From G963668185 sp963668185 (GTDB taxonomy: Bacteria; Chloroflexota; Dehalococcoidia; Lucifugimonadales; G963668185): a DNA stretch of 64,000 nucleotides. Where the stretch lies: contig OY764162.1 of assembly GCA_963668185.1 (NCBI GenBank), positions 1,116,001-1,180,000 on the forward strand, read 5' to 3'. A program made the position numbers and the translations under genes. Below, one piece after another: positions 33,772-41,454 of this stretch (positions are counted from its first letter, which is position 1; each line of letters starts with the position of its first letter). Below the pieces are notes generated by a model. That model was given only the letters and a program-made list of their open reading frames with translations. It ran no database searches and had not been told where the DNA came from.

Positions 33772-35064
33772 TTGACCCAGATGGGACATAGCTTTCGGCC
33801 CGGACTGCTGGGCCGGCTGAGGTTGCCGCCCGCGCTGCGGTACCCGATGTACCGGCGCTACTGGCTCGGCACGCTCGCCTCGGTGTCCGGCTTCCAGATG
33901 ATGTACGTGGCCGAGAGTTGGCTCGCGTACGAACTGACCGGGTCGCCCCTCTACCTCGGGTACGTCGGCGTGGCCTCCGCCGTGCCCTCGATCGTGCTGA
34001 ACCTCGTAGGCGGCGTGGTCGCCGACCGGGTGGACCGCCGCCAGCTCATCCTGCTCGGCCAGGCCGTGATGACCGTCGTGATCGGCGCGCTCGGCGTGCT
34101 GACCGTCACCGGCTTGATCGAGGCGTGGCACATCATCGCCGCCGCCTTCATCACCGGCGCGTTCGGCGCGTTCGAGATGCCCGCCAGGCAGGCGCTGTTC
34201 CCGCACCTCATCGAGCGGCCCGCCATGATGAGCGCTGTCGCGCTGAACTCGTCGATCTGGCAAGGGACGCGCATCGGTGCGCCGGCCACGGCCGGGCTGA
34301 TCATAGCGACCGTCGGCACCGCGGCCGTCTTCTTCGTGGCCACTGCCGGGTTCATCGGGATGATCCTGGCGGTGCTGACGCTTCCTCCGCCGCCCACGGG
34401 CAGGCAGTCGGGGAGCAGGCAGTCCAGCGGCGCGGTCAGGGACCTGCTGTCCGGCGTGGCCTTCATCAACCGGGAGCCGGTCTTCAAGTTCCTGATCTCC
34501 ATGACGTTCTTCAACAGCTTCTTCGGCATGTCCTTCGTCGCGCTGATGCCCATCTTCGCCAGGGACATCCTGGAGGTGGGCGCGAGCGGCCAGGGCGTGC
34601 TGCTCAGCGTCAGCGGCGTCGGCTCGCTGCTCACGACGCTGTGGATCGGCTCGCGTGGCTCGCCGCGACGCATCGGGCTGTTCCTCACCGGCGGCGCGGT
34701 GATGTTCGGGACGGCGATCTGCGCGTTCGCACTCACATCGGAGTACCTGGGGTCCTATCCGCTCGCGGTCGGCATCATCTTCTTCCTGGGCGTCTTCAAC
34801 TCGATGTACATGATCTCAATCCAAAGCACGCTGCAACTGATGACGCCGGACCACATGCGCGGGCGCGTCATGGGCTTCTACGGCATGACGTGGAGCATCT
34901 TCCCGCTCGGAGCGATGCAGGCCGGGGCCGTCGCGAACGTCATCGGCGCGCCGTTTGCGGTAGTGGTCGGCGGCGCGGCGGTCGCCGCCTTCGCGCTCGG
35001 CCCCGCGCTCCTCAACGCCAGGATCCGCCGCCTGGACACCGGCGCCACCCTCCGCCCGGCATAG
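33772..35064 (+). CDS. MFS transporter (EntS/macrolide-efflux-like)
   Basis: About 430 residues with twelve predicted membrane helices. It begins with RYPMYRRYWLGTLASVSGFQMMYVAESWLAYELTGSP and has the A-motif-like VVADRVDRRQLILLGQ between helices 2 and 3, as in the enterobactin exporter/DHA3 group. It probably exports a small molecule or drug. Either TTG 33772 or ATG 33781 may start it. A TAGACT -10-like box lies near 33729. Confidence 0.85.
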   Translation: MTQMGHSFRPGLLGRLRLPPALRYPMYRRYWLGTLASVSGFQMMYVAESWLAYELTGSPLYLGYVGVASAVPSIVLNLVGGVVADRVDRRQLILLGQAVMTVVIGALGVLTVTGLIEAWHIIAAAFITGAFGAFEMPARQALFPHLIERPAMMSAVALNSSIWQGTRIGAPATAGLIIATVGTAAVFFVATAGFIGMILAVLTLPPPPTGRQSGSRQSSGAVRDLLSGVAFINREPVFKFLISMTFFNSFFGMSFVALMPIFARDILEVGASGQGVLLSVSGVGSLLTTLWIGSRGSPRRIGLFLTGGAVMFGTAICAFALTSEYLGSYPLAVGIIFFLGVFNSMYMISIQSTLQLMTPDHMRGRVMGFYGMTWSIFPLGAMQAGAVANVIGAPFAVVVGGAAVAAFALGPALLNARIRRLDTGATLRPA

Positions 35065-35082
35065 GCGGCCGCCTGTTAACCT

Positions 35083-35198
35083 CTTCCCCAGTCTGCTGGG
35101 GAAGGCATGTCCTGAGTCCCTCGAAGGATCAAGATGGGGTTCGCCGCCGCCCACCTGTTGACCTCTTCCCCAGTCTGCTGGGGAAGACCGAGATGGGG
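35083..35198. repeat. two family A palindromes in tandem
   Basis: CTTCCCCAGTCTGCTGGGGAAG occurs at 35083 and 35165. The first copy has TGTCCTGAGTCCCTCGAAGG inserted before AAGATGGGG, a hybrid with another repeat; the second has the normal ACCGAGATGGGG tail. Similar hybrid structure occurs at 61457-61514. Confidence 0.88.
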
Positions 35199-35257
35199 CC
35201 TCCGCCGCCGCACTTTAGCCGCTTGCCGGCCCGCGCATCGTGGTGTATGCTGTGTGC

Positions 35258-35461
35258 ATGTCACGCACCAACGTAAACATCGATGATCGAGCATGCGCCG
35301 AGGTCATGCGCCGCTATCGTCTCGCCACCAAGCGTGACGCGATCAACTTCGCGCTCCGCACGATCGCAGCCGAACAGGCTTCCGTAGATGAAGCCCGCGC
35401 CCTGAAGGGCATCGGATGGGAAGGCGACCTCGAAGCGATGCGCTCCCATCGTGGTCCTTGA
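35258..35461 (+). CDS. vapB: VapB-type antitoxin
   Basis: A 67-residue protein from ATG 35258 (MSRTNVNIDDRACAEVMRRYRLATKRDAINFALRTI), the ribbon-helix-helix pattern of VapB (MRTNIVLDD...ALR). The tail KGIGWEGDLEAMR is typical of the toxin-binding GxGWxGDLDxMR motif. The stop codon overlaps the vapC TTG start. Part of this gene's 3' end is repeated in the pseudogene at 36484. Confidence 0.9.
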   Translation: MSRTNVNIDDRACAEVMRRYRLATKRDAINFALRTIAAEQASVDEARALKGIGWEGDLEAMRSHRGP

Positions 35462-35844
35462 TCTTAATCGACACATCGGCGTGGATTGAGTTCCTGCGAA
35501 ACACGGGATCCGAGGTCTGCGACGTTGTCGATGAACTGCTGGGAGAAGAGATCGCCGTCTGCGACCCCATCCGAATGGAGGTGCTCGCCGGCGCGCGGGA
35601 CGAGTCGCACCTGCTGAGCCTGCGCAGGCTGCTCGCCAGGGCCGCCGTCATCCCCACGTCGGCTACCGACTACGAGGATGCCGCCTCGCTCTACCGCCGT
35701 TGCCGCAGGCAGGGCGAGACCGTACGAAAGCTGGTCGACTGCCTGATCGCGGCCACGGCCATTCGCGCCGGCGTGCCCATCCTCCACAAAGACGCCGACT
35801 TCGACGCGCTCGCCCGCCACACCGAACTGCGCCTGCACACCTAG
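35458..35844 (+). CDS. vapC: VapC-type PIN-domain ribonuclease toxin
   Basis: A 128-residue PIN protein starting at TTG 35458, giving (M)ILIDTSAWIEFLR. Conserved acidic residues appear in LIDTSAW, RMEVLAGARDESH, LVDCLIAATAIR and HKDADFDALA. It should cleave RNA when VapB is lost. Four-base overlap with vapB indicates coupling. A damaged duplicate follows at 36484-36747. Confidence 0.92.
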   Translation: MILIDTSAWIEFLRNTGSEVCDVVDELLGEEIAVCDPIRMEVLAGARDESHLLSLRRLLARAAVIPTSATDYEDAASLYRRCRRQGETVRKLVDCLIAATAIRAGVPILHKDADFDALARHTELRLHT

Positions 35845-35900
35845 ACTAGCCATATCTTCCGACCAGTCATACAATATGTCCACAAAGAAGGGAGGCGGCT

Positions 35901-36125
35901 ATGAACACCATCGGAGTTGCGAAGTTCAAGGAGCAGTGCCTGGCATTGCTGGACCAGCTTGACGCCGATGGGCTGATCGTCACCAAGCACGGCAAGCCCG
36001 TCGCGCGGGTGCTTCCATACGATAGCGAGGGCGGCGAACTCATCGGCAGCCTCAGTCACAAGATCAAGGTCAAGGGAGACATCTTCACGACGGGACTGAC
36101 CTGGGACGCGCATGGTCAACCTTGA
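35901..36125 (+). CDS. Phd/YefM-type antitoxin
   Basis: A 74-residue protein with RBS GAAGGGAGG. MNTIGVAKFKEQCLALLDQLDADGLIVTKHGKPVARVLPY is the Phd/YefM signature (strand, two helices, KHGKPVA turn). It forms a module with the PIN-domain gene that overlaps its last 14 bases. Expected to repress the operon and block the toxin through its C-terminal tail (GDIFTTGLTWDA). Confidence 0.9.
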   Translation: MNTIGVAKFKEQCLALLDQLDADGLIVTKHGKPVARVLPYDSEGGELIGSLSHKIKVKGDIFTTGLTWDAHGQP

Positions 36126-36474
36126 CACCCACGTCCTGGTATTCGCCCTGAAAGGCGAACTCAGCAGGGTTGAGCGCGGGCTGTTGGCTTCCAGCAGGTG
36201 GTCGGTATCGTCTATCGTGCTCTGGGAGCTGGCCAAGCTCGTCCAACTCGGCCGGTTGGACATAGACCTGGACGATCGTGAAGTGGTCCGAGTGCTCACG
36301 CGTCTCCACGTCTGGCCGATCGACCTCGCCGTTGCACGAGCCTCGACCTCTCTGGACTTCAGCAGCGACCCTGCCGACGAACTGATCGCCGCTACCAGCG
36401 TCGTCCATGACATTCCGCTGGTCACGCGCGACAACACTATACGAAACTCGAAGCTGGTGCCGCTGGCCCCGTAG
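36112..36474 (+). CDS. VapC-like PIN-domain toxin paired with the Phd-type antitoxin
   Basis: A 120-residue PIN protein: NLDTHVLVFALKGELS, then SSIVLWELAKLVQLGRL, SSDPADELIAATSVVHDIPLVTRDNTI. The four acidic positions of the PIN active site are present. It belongs to the subgroup commonly paired with Phd antitoxins. The start ATG lies inside the antitoxin gene in another frame. Confidence 0.9.
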   Translation: MVNLDTHVLVFALKGELSRVERGLLASSRWSVSSIVLWELAKLVQLGRLDIDLDDREVVRVLTRLHVWPIDLAVARASTSLDFSSDPADELIAATSVVHDIPLVTRDNTIRNSKLVPLAP

Positions 36475-36483
36475 CCTGCTTCC

Positions 36484-36747
36484 GATGGGAAGGCGACCTC
36501 GAGGCGATGCGCTCCCACCGTGGTACTTGATCTTAATCGACATGTCGGCGTGGATTGAGTTCCTCTCTATTATGAAGGTGCCGCCTCGCTCTATCGCTGT
36601 TGCCGCAGGCGAGGCGAGGCGGTCCGGAAGCTGGTCGACTGCCTGATTGCGGCCACGGCCATTCGCGCCGGCGTGCCCATCCTCCACAAGAACGCCGACT
36701 TCGACGCGCTCGCCCGCCACACCGAACTGCGCCTGCACAGGCGTTAG
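36484..36747 (+). pseudogene. broken duplicate of the vapB end and vapC
   Basis: Bases 36484-36577 closely match 35413-35498 (vapB tail and vapC start), then the sequence jumps to a match of 35676-35840. About 170-180 bases are missing and the two parts are in different frames, so no functional toxin is made. The last part would read KLVDCLIAATAIRAGVPILHKNADF. It runs directly into the methyltransferase fragment. Confidence 0.88.
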
Positions 36748-36757
36748 GGCCGGGCAG

Positions 36758-36994
36758 CTGTGGAAGAGGGCGGCGTTCGGGTGGCTGTTCCCTGTGTACT
36801 TCCGGTACGTGACGCCGTTGATCGGGACGCTGCTGGCCGGAGACCGGGAGGCGTACACGTACCTGCCCGAGTCGGTGCAGGCTTTCAGGATGGCGCGGGA
36901 GCTCGGAGACCTGATGCGGGACGCGGGCTTCCGTGACATAGAGCGCCGCAGCCTGGCGCTGGGCACGGTGGCGGTATTGTGCGGGAGGGTTTGA
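36758..36994 (+). pseudogene. C-terminal fragment of a UbiE/MenG-type methyltransferase
   Basis: About 78 residues match the end of demethylmenaquinone/ubiquinone methyltransferases: VTPLIGTLLAGDREAYTYLPESVQAF, then ELGDLMRDAGFRDIERRSLALGTVAV. The SAM-binding N-terminal half is missing, replaced by the vapC fragment. The last 40 bases are repeated imperfectly at 38096-38135, on the other side of the PLD-like gene. Confidence 0.82.
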
Positions 36995-37188
36995 TTGGGG
37001 AAGGGGAAGTATCCAACGAGCCTATCAAGTCCAGCAAGTCCTATGCTTAACTCACAACTAGCTTCGGCACTGCGAGAACCGTCGGCACCAATAAGCCCTC
37101 GTAATGGACTAGTCCTGTTGCCTAGCACCAAAAGCCCTTGCAAATGAATTTCATTCGGAGAACTGGGCGAGTTATTGCTATTTTTCGG

Positions 37189-38016
37189 CTATCGCGTAGC
37201 AATTCGGATTGTACGCCTGAACATCCCAGGCGATTCTCGTCTGACCAATCCATGTGCAATCAAGCGTTGCAACTGCTGTCGGATTTTCGGGCGCACGTGT
37301 TGATTCTTTGGATACTGGACAGATACAAACGGTAAACAGGCAGCATGCAATTCGTCCAGACGAATGATGTCTGACCGCATATTAAGTACACGCTCCAAGA
37401 CAAGCTTTTCCCACCCCGAAAAGCCGCTTAAGAAGGACTCTTTCCCATCAATGCCAACTGACGAATCGTACGTAGAGAGATCATCCTTGGAACGCGGTTC
37501 TTTTGGTTCAGGCAGACTGGTTCTAATAGCCTCGACTGGGGCGCGCAAGGCTGCAAGCTGATTCTTAAACATGATGCGGGGACGGTCGTCCGCTCCGAGG
37601 CCAGCCAAAAGGGCCTTCGAAAGCTGCGCGACTACTTCTACGTCGTCGGTGATAAGACCGCATTCCAAATTGCGCCACATGCCAGATGTCGTGGCGTTTG
37701 CCGACGTTACGAGAGCAGCAGCATCGTCGAAGATATACATCTTGGCGTGGAGTCTTCTCAGACTCCGAATCACTACCCCTCTTTCTGCAAGGGTGCAGAG
37801 AGTCTCGAGACTGGAAGATCCATGAGCGAAATCATACAAGTCAGTTCGAGTAACCAGCGTCTTGGATACTTCATCTGGAACCATGTCCGCAAACTTGAAC
37901 AATCCATTGTTTACGTACGGACTGCCAACAAGCATCCTTGAAGTGCACGCTTGCGCCAGTTCGCATAGAACATCCATTGTAGGAGTTGTCACGATTTGCA
38001 GGTTTGACATGTCCAA
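37189..38016 (-). CDS. PLD-like (HKD) domain protein, possible nuclease
   Basis: A 275-residue protein. It has a single HKD-type motif LHAKMYIFDDAAALVTSANATTSG near residues 93-117 (H, K and N/S positions present), preceded by MLVGSPYVNNGLFKFADMV. Single-HKD proteins such as BfiI and Nuc act as dimers and cleave DNA or RNA. The C-terminal third (VLERVLNMRSDIIRLDELH, then IRQQLQRLIAHGLVRRESPGMFRRT) is a winged-helix-like DNA-binding region. GC content is lower than flanking DNA and both sides carry copies of the UbiE 3' end, so it is likely an inserted cassette. Defence role is inferred. Confidence 0.7.
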   Translation of the reverse strand: MDMSNLQIVTTPTMDVLCELAQACTSRMLVGSPYVNNGLFKFADMVPDEVSKTLVTRTDLYDFAHGSSSLETLCTLAERGVVIRSLRRLHAKMYIFDDAAALVTSANATTSGMWRNLECGLITDDVEVVAQLSKALLAGLGADDRPRIMFKNQLAALRAPVEAIRTSLPEPKEPRSKDDLSTYDSSVGIDGKESFLSGFSGWEKLVLERVLNMRSDIIRLDELHAACLPFVSVQYPKNQHVRPKIRQQLQRLIAHGLVRRESPGMFRRTIRIATR

Positions 38017-38095
38017 GCTACCAGCTAGTTTGGTTAGTTCAGTCTGCCACTATCTCACAGCAGAGATGAGTCTGACACACACCAGTAGCGGCCGA

Positions 38096-38135
38096 TAGCG
38101 CCGCAGCCTAGCCCTCGGCACGGTGGCGGCGCTGT
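38096..38135. repeat. second imperfect copy of the UbiE 3' end
   Basis: AGCGCCGCAGCCTAGCCCTC and the following GGCACGGTGGCGG closely match 36945-36985, which encode the last residues of the UbiE fragment. Together with that fragment it brackets the lower-GC PLD-like gene. Confidence 0.65.
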
Positions 38136-38141
38136 GCGCGG

Positions 38142-39734
38142 CTACCCCTCGTAGGCGGTGCGGCCGCCTATGATTGTCTGCTGGATGGGGATGTCCATGA
38201 TGGTCATGGGGTCAACGGCGGTTGGGTCTTCGGAGAGCACTACCATGTCTGCGAGCTTGCCGGGGGTGATGCTGCCCTTGATGTCCTCTTCGAAGCCGGC
38301 GTAGGCGCCGTTCAGCGTGTAGAGCCTGAGCGCCTCTTCCACGGTCACGCGCTGGTCCGGCCCCCAGACGTTGCCCTCGCTGTCGGTTCGGGTCACGCAG
38401 GCCTGGACGCCCATGAGCGGCTCGTACGGGCCGGGCGGGTAGTCGGTCGCGCCGGTTGACACTACGCCGTAGTCTATGAAAGAGCGCTGGGCGAACATCC
38501 ACTGGAGCCGGTCCGCGCCGTAGAACGGCATCTTCTCGCCGTGGTAGTAGATGTAGGTGCAGAACGGCGTGGCGACGACGCCGGCGGCGGCCATCCGCGA
38601 CAGCAGGTCCGGATTCACGACGGTGCAGTGCTCGACGCGGTGGCGCGCCTCGCCGCGCGGGAACGCGGCCTGCGCCTTCTCGTATGCCGTGACGACCATG
38701 TCGATCGCGAGGTCGCCGTTGGCGTGGATGCCGATCTGGAACCCCGCGCGGTGCATCTCCATGACTGCCTCCTCGACCTCTTCATGGGAAAGGGCCTGGA
38801 TGCCGTGGTCGTCCTCTGCGCCGACGTAAGGCTCCGACAGCCATGCGGTGCGCGTGGCGATCGCGCCGTCCGAGACCATCTTGATGCCGCCGATGCGCAC
38901 GCGGTCGTCGCCCATGCCGGACTTTACGCCCGCGTCCCTCAAGTGCGGGAAGAACTCGTGGCGCATCAGCGTGAACACGCGGAGCGAGAGGTCGCCATTG
39001 TCCCGCCCGTCCTGGTACGTGCGGAGTTCGTCCGCCGTGACCATGGCGTCGTGGACGCTGGTGAGGCCGGCGGCGGTGAGCATGCCGTCGATGACGCGCA
39101 GTCCTTCGGCGCGGGACTCGTCCGTTACGGGCGGCAGCAGCGGCCTGAACGGCTCGATGGCGCGCTCATACACGACGCCGTTGAGCTCGCCCGTCGCCGG
39201 ATCGCGGCCCAGCCGGCCGCCCGGCGGATCGTCGGAGTCGCGCGTGTACCCGGCAAGCTCCAGCGCCCTGCCGTTCGCGTACGAGACGTGGCCGGCGCGA
39301 TGGGAGACGAGCACCGGCAACTCGGTCGTGACCGCGTCCAGGTCTTCCCTGAACAGGAACCTGAACTCCGCCGTCTTCGTGTCGTCGAACTTGAAGCCGC
39401 GGACCCAGTCGCCCAAGCCCGCGCCTGGGAGCCTCTCGCGGAGGGCGGCCTGCACGTCCGCTATGGAGCGGCGGTCGCAGTCGGCCTCCATCACGTGGCG
39501 CGTGCCGCTGCTGAGGACGTGGATGTGCGCGTCGATGAAGCCGGGCAGCACGGTTGCGCCGCCGAGGTCGTCAACGCGCGTGCCGGGGCCTGTGAAGGCG
39601 TCGGCGTCCTCGTTGCTGCCCACGGCGAGGAAGCGGCCGTCCTTGACGGCGACGGCCTGCGCGCGAGGGGCGCGCGTGTCCACGGTGATGACGTTGGCGT
39701 TGCGGAGGACGCGGTCGGCTTGGATGGAGGGCAC
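38142..39734 (-). CDS. amidohydrolase family protein (YtcJ-like)
   Basis: A 530-residue metal-dependent hydrolase. Metal ligands are visible as GFIDAHIHV near residue 66, HANGDLAIDMVV and RVEHCTVV in the middle, and STGATDYPPGP late; the C-terminal TLNGAYAGFEEDIKGSITPGKLADMVVL is the typical YtcJ ending. The family hydrolyses amide or imide substrates in the cytoplasm; the substrate is unknown. It is 28 bases downstream of the HxlR regulator gene on the same strand, so both may share a transcript. Confidence 0.88.
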   Translation of the reverse strand: MPSIQADRVLRNANVITVDTRAPRAQAVAVKDGRFLAVGSNEDADAFTGPGTRVDDLGGATVLPGFIDAHIHVLSSGTRHVMEADCDRRSIADVQAALRERLPGAGLGDWVRGFKFDDTKTAEFRFLFREDLDAVTTELPVLVSHRAGHVSYANGRALELAGYTRDSDDPPGGRLGRDPATGELNGVVYERAIEPFRPLLPPVTDESRAEGLRVIDGMLTAAGLTSVHDAMVTADELRTYQDGRDNGDLSLRVFTLMRHEFFPHLRDAGVKSGMGDDRVRIGGIKMVSDGAIATRTAWLSEPYVGAEDDHGIQALSHEEVEEAVMEMHRAGFQIGIHANGDLAIDMVVTAYEKAQAAFPRGEARHRVEHCTVVNPDLLSRMAAAGVVATPFCTYIYYHGEKMPFYGADRLQWMFAQRSFIDYGVVSTGATDYPPGPYEPLMGVQACVTRTDSEGNVWGPDQRVTVEEALRLYTLNGAYAGFEEDIKGSITPGKLADMVVLSEDPTAVDPMTIMDIPIQQTIIGGRTAYEG

Positions 39735-39762
39735 GACTACGCTCCGTGCCGGGAGTCCCGGC

Positions 39763-40104
39763 CTAGCTCACTCCGGCGGCGGTCTTCTCTGCGACCGTCC
39801 ACCTGTCCGCCCAGGTCTTGATGGCGTGCAGGACGTCCCGCAGTTCGAGGCCGCTCTCGGACAGCGCGTACTCGACCCTGACGGGGCGCTGGTCCAGCAC
39901 GCGGCGCTCGACGATGCCGCGCTGCTCTAGCTCCTGGAGGCGCTCGGAGAGCACGCGGTCGCTCACGCCCACCACGTAGGAAGAGATTTCAGAGAAGCGC
40001 ATGGGGCCGTCCACCATGGCCCGCACTATCAGGCAAGTCCACCTCTTGCCCAGAAGGTCCATGGCGTTCTGAAGGTTGGGGCAGCAGTAAGCCTCGCCGA
40101 TCAC
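39763..40104 (-). CDS. HxlR-family winged-helix regulator
   Basis: About 113 residues from GTG 40104, preceded by GGAGA. YCCPNLQNAMDLLGKRWTCLIVRAMVDGPMRFSEI is the HxlR start with a cysteine (two here, adjacent) that in YodB/QsrR-type relatives senses quinones or electrophiles. SDRVLSERLQELEQRGIVERRV is the recognition helix and wing. The upstream frame is open far beyond this point but is only the shadow of the DinB gene. A promoter lies at 40139-40167. A candidate operator is at 40851-40877. Confidence 0.85.
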   Translation of the reverse strand: MIGEAYCCPNLQNAMDLLGKRWTCLIVRAMVDGPMRFSEISSYVVGVSDRVLSERLQELEQRGIVERRVLDQRPVRVEYALSESGLELRDVLHAIKTWADRWTVAEKTAAGVS

Positions 40105-40138
40105 AATGCTCTCCGCGGGGAAGTGACCCGATTCGTTG

Positions 40139-40167
40139 ATTCTAATGGGTGCATTTCGGCTTGACAA
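40139..40167 (-). promoter_or_regulatory. probable promoter of the HxlR gene
   Basis: On the minus strand, TTGTCA (40167-40162) and TAGAAT (40144-40139) are separated by 17 bases, about 35 bases upstream of the GTG start. Confidence 0.6.
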
Positions 40168-40198
40168 CGATAAAAGAGGGGTACGCGCAAGCTGGCGC

Positions 40199-40732
40199 TT
40201 AGAAGAACCAGCCCATTCCGGTCTGGAGGCCCCGGAGATAGGCGATCTGCCCGGCGTGCTGCATCGTGTCCATGCAGATCCTCGAAACGTCGGTGTGAGG
40301 GTCCTTGCCGATTTCGTCTCCCTGCTCCTCGGCCACGGCGTCCAGAGTCCCTTCCGGAAGGCCGCCGATTCGCTCTGCGAACGCCCCGCGGACCTCGGCG
40401 GCGTAGTCGAAGACGAGCTTCGTGTCGGGCCGGAAGTCCGCAAGCTGCTGCGAAGTGTGGCCGAAGCCCAGGTCCTCCGGCTGCATGCCGAGCTTCTCCG
40501 GCCAGCCGCCGGCCGTCCAGACCTGCTCCTTGCCGGACAGCGCGGACGAAATGTAGTCCTGGGACCGGTACAGGTGCCAGACCAGCCAGACGATCGAGTT
40601 CGTCTCTTCCGACGGCCGGAAGTGAAGCTGCTCGTCCGTCAGGCCGTCCACTGCCATCTTGATCGTCATGTGCGCGCCCTTCATGAGGCTCTCGACGAAC
40701 CTCGGAGTGCCGTGTACTTCTCTTTCCGTCAT
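40199..40732 (-). CDS. DinB-family protein (four-helix bundle thiol/metal-dependent)
   Basis: About 177 residues from ATG 40732 (MTEREVHGTPRFVES). Features of the DinB/DUF664 fold: SIVWLVWHLYRSQDYI near residue 45 with the first metal-binding histidine, and MDTMQHAGQIAYLRGL near the end with another. Members include mycothiol- or bacillithiol-dependent transferases; the actual substrate is unclear. It lies between the HxlR gene and the divergent small-protein operon. Confidence 0.82.
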   Translation of the reverse strand: MTEREVHGTPRFVESLMKGAHMTIKMAVDGLTDEQLHFRPSEETNSIVWLVWHLYRSQDYISSALSGKEQVWTAGGWPEKLGMQPEDLGFGHTSQQLADFRPDTKLVFDYAAEVRGAFAERIGGLPEGTLDAVAEEQGDEIGKDPHTDVSRICMDTMQHAGQIAYLRGLQTGMGWFF

Positions 40733-40841
40733 GCGGGCCTCCCTGCGGGGCTTGTCCGGCCCAGACCGGGCCGGGACTCTCAATAAGCTATACGGACGCG
40801 AAGCGCGGGGCAACCAATTTCACTAATTTTCCGTAAGGGGC

Positions 40842-40877
40842 TTGACAAGTGTAACTAACGCTGCTATCGTTACTTAC
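40842..40877 (+). promoter_or_regulatory. promoter with overlapping palindromic operator for the small-protein operon
   Basis: TTGACA (40842-40847), 17-base spacer, TATCGT (40865-40870). An inverted repeat GTAACTAACG (40851-40860) and CGTTACTTAC (40868-40877) with one mismatch lies across the spacer and -10. Its GTAAsTAA half-sites resemble known HxlR-type operators, and an HxlR gene lies nearby. Binding here would block RNA polymerase. Confidence 0.65.
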
Positions 40878-40923
40878 GAAAGATAAGGGCAAAGCGAAAA
40901 GTAAGGAAACAGGAGGCGCAGCG

Positions 40924-41085
40924 ATGTTCAACATCTTCAAGAACGGAAGGCAGACCGACGATCGCAAGAGGGGGCGCGAGAGGTACGTGGCCCACGGGGC
41001 GCGGGGCGCGGGCTGCGAGCCGACCCTCGGCGGAGCGAGGTGGGACTACAACGCCTGGCTGGGCCGCTGGAACAGGTGCCCGTAG
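40924..41085 (+). CDS. 53-residue protein of unknown function, first gene of a small operon
   Basis: ATG 40924 is preceded by AGGAGGCGCAGCG, a strong RBS. The product starts MFNIFKNGRQTDDRKRGRERY and contains GARGAGCEPTLGGARWDYNAWLGRWNRCP, with two cysteines and several tryptophans near the C-terminus and a net positive charge. It is too short for the usual ORF cut-off and I know no family. The strong promoter, RBS and following terminator indicate that the region is expressed. Its start (FNIFKNGR) vaguely resembles that of the next gene (LKVLNIGRGK). Confidence 0.62.
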   Translation: MFNIFKNGRQTDDRKRGRERYVAHGARGAGCEPTLGGARWDYNAWLGRWNRCP

Positions 41086-41149
41086 CCGGACGGCGGACGG
41101 CGGACGAACGATCACATCGACACTGGCAAACAAACACAGGAGGCAAGTG

Positions 41150-41299
41150 ATGCTTAAGGTTCTCAACATCGGCAGGGGCAAGGCGCGCGGCGGCGCGGCC
41201 AAGCGGGACCGGACGGCGGCCGGGAGGCCGACGCACAGCGAGGCCGTGAAGGACTGCACGGCGGCCCTGATAGCCCGGAACAGGGCGTTCACGGGCTAG
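41150..41299 (+). CDS. 49-residue protein of unknown function, second gene of the small operon
   Basis: ATG 41150 follows ACAGGAGGCAAGTG, again an excellent RBS. The product begins MLKVLNIGRGKARGGAAKRD and continues HSEAVKDCTAALIARNRAFTG. It is basic, without a hydrophobic segment, and contains one cysteine. It is 64 bases after the first small gene and 58 bases before the terminator hairpin, consistent with one transcript. No homologue is recognised. Confidence 0.6.
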   Translation: MLKVLNIGRGKARGGAAKRDRTAAGRPTHSEAVKDCTAALIARNRAFTG

Positions 41300-41300
41300 C

Positions 41301-41336
41301 CCCCATCCCGGCCTTCCCCAGCAGACTGGGGAAGGG
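41301..41336. repeat. family A palindrome, reverse orientation
   Basis: CCCCATCCCGGCCTTCCCCA followed by GCAGACTGGGGAAGG is the reverse complement of the family A unit with the GGCCGGGATGGGG tail. It lies in the 3' untranslated part of the small operon. Confidence 0.88.
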
Positions 41337-41356
41337 GCCGGAAAGCCCCAAGCAAG

Positions 41357-41390
41357 AGCGGGGCCCCGGAATCGGGGCCCCGCTTCTTTT
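41357..41390 (+). terminator. strong rho-independent terminator
   Basis: A 12-bp perfect stem (AGCGGGGCCCCG / CGGGGCCCCGCT) with a GAAT tetraloop is followed by TCTTTT. It ends the small-protein operon. Confidence 0.88.
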
Positions 41391-41454
41391 GCGTCCGGCT
41401 GCCGGCGCGCTACCGTTGAGTAACGGTAACTGGCCTCTATTTCCTCTCTGTAGC

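Noticed and set aside
39763..40443. 226-residue version of the HxlR protein
   Set aside because: The extra N-terminal part is the shadow of the DinB gene; GTG 40104 with its own RBS and promoter gives a normal-length HxlR protein.
40870..41292. 140-codon minus-strand ORF over the small-protein operon
   Set aside because: It lacks an RBS and has no protein-like motif; the plus strand has promoter, two strong RBSs and a terminator.
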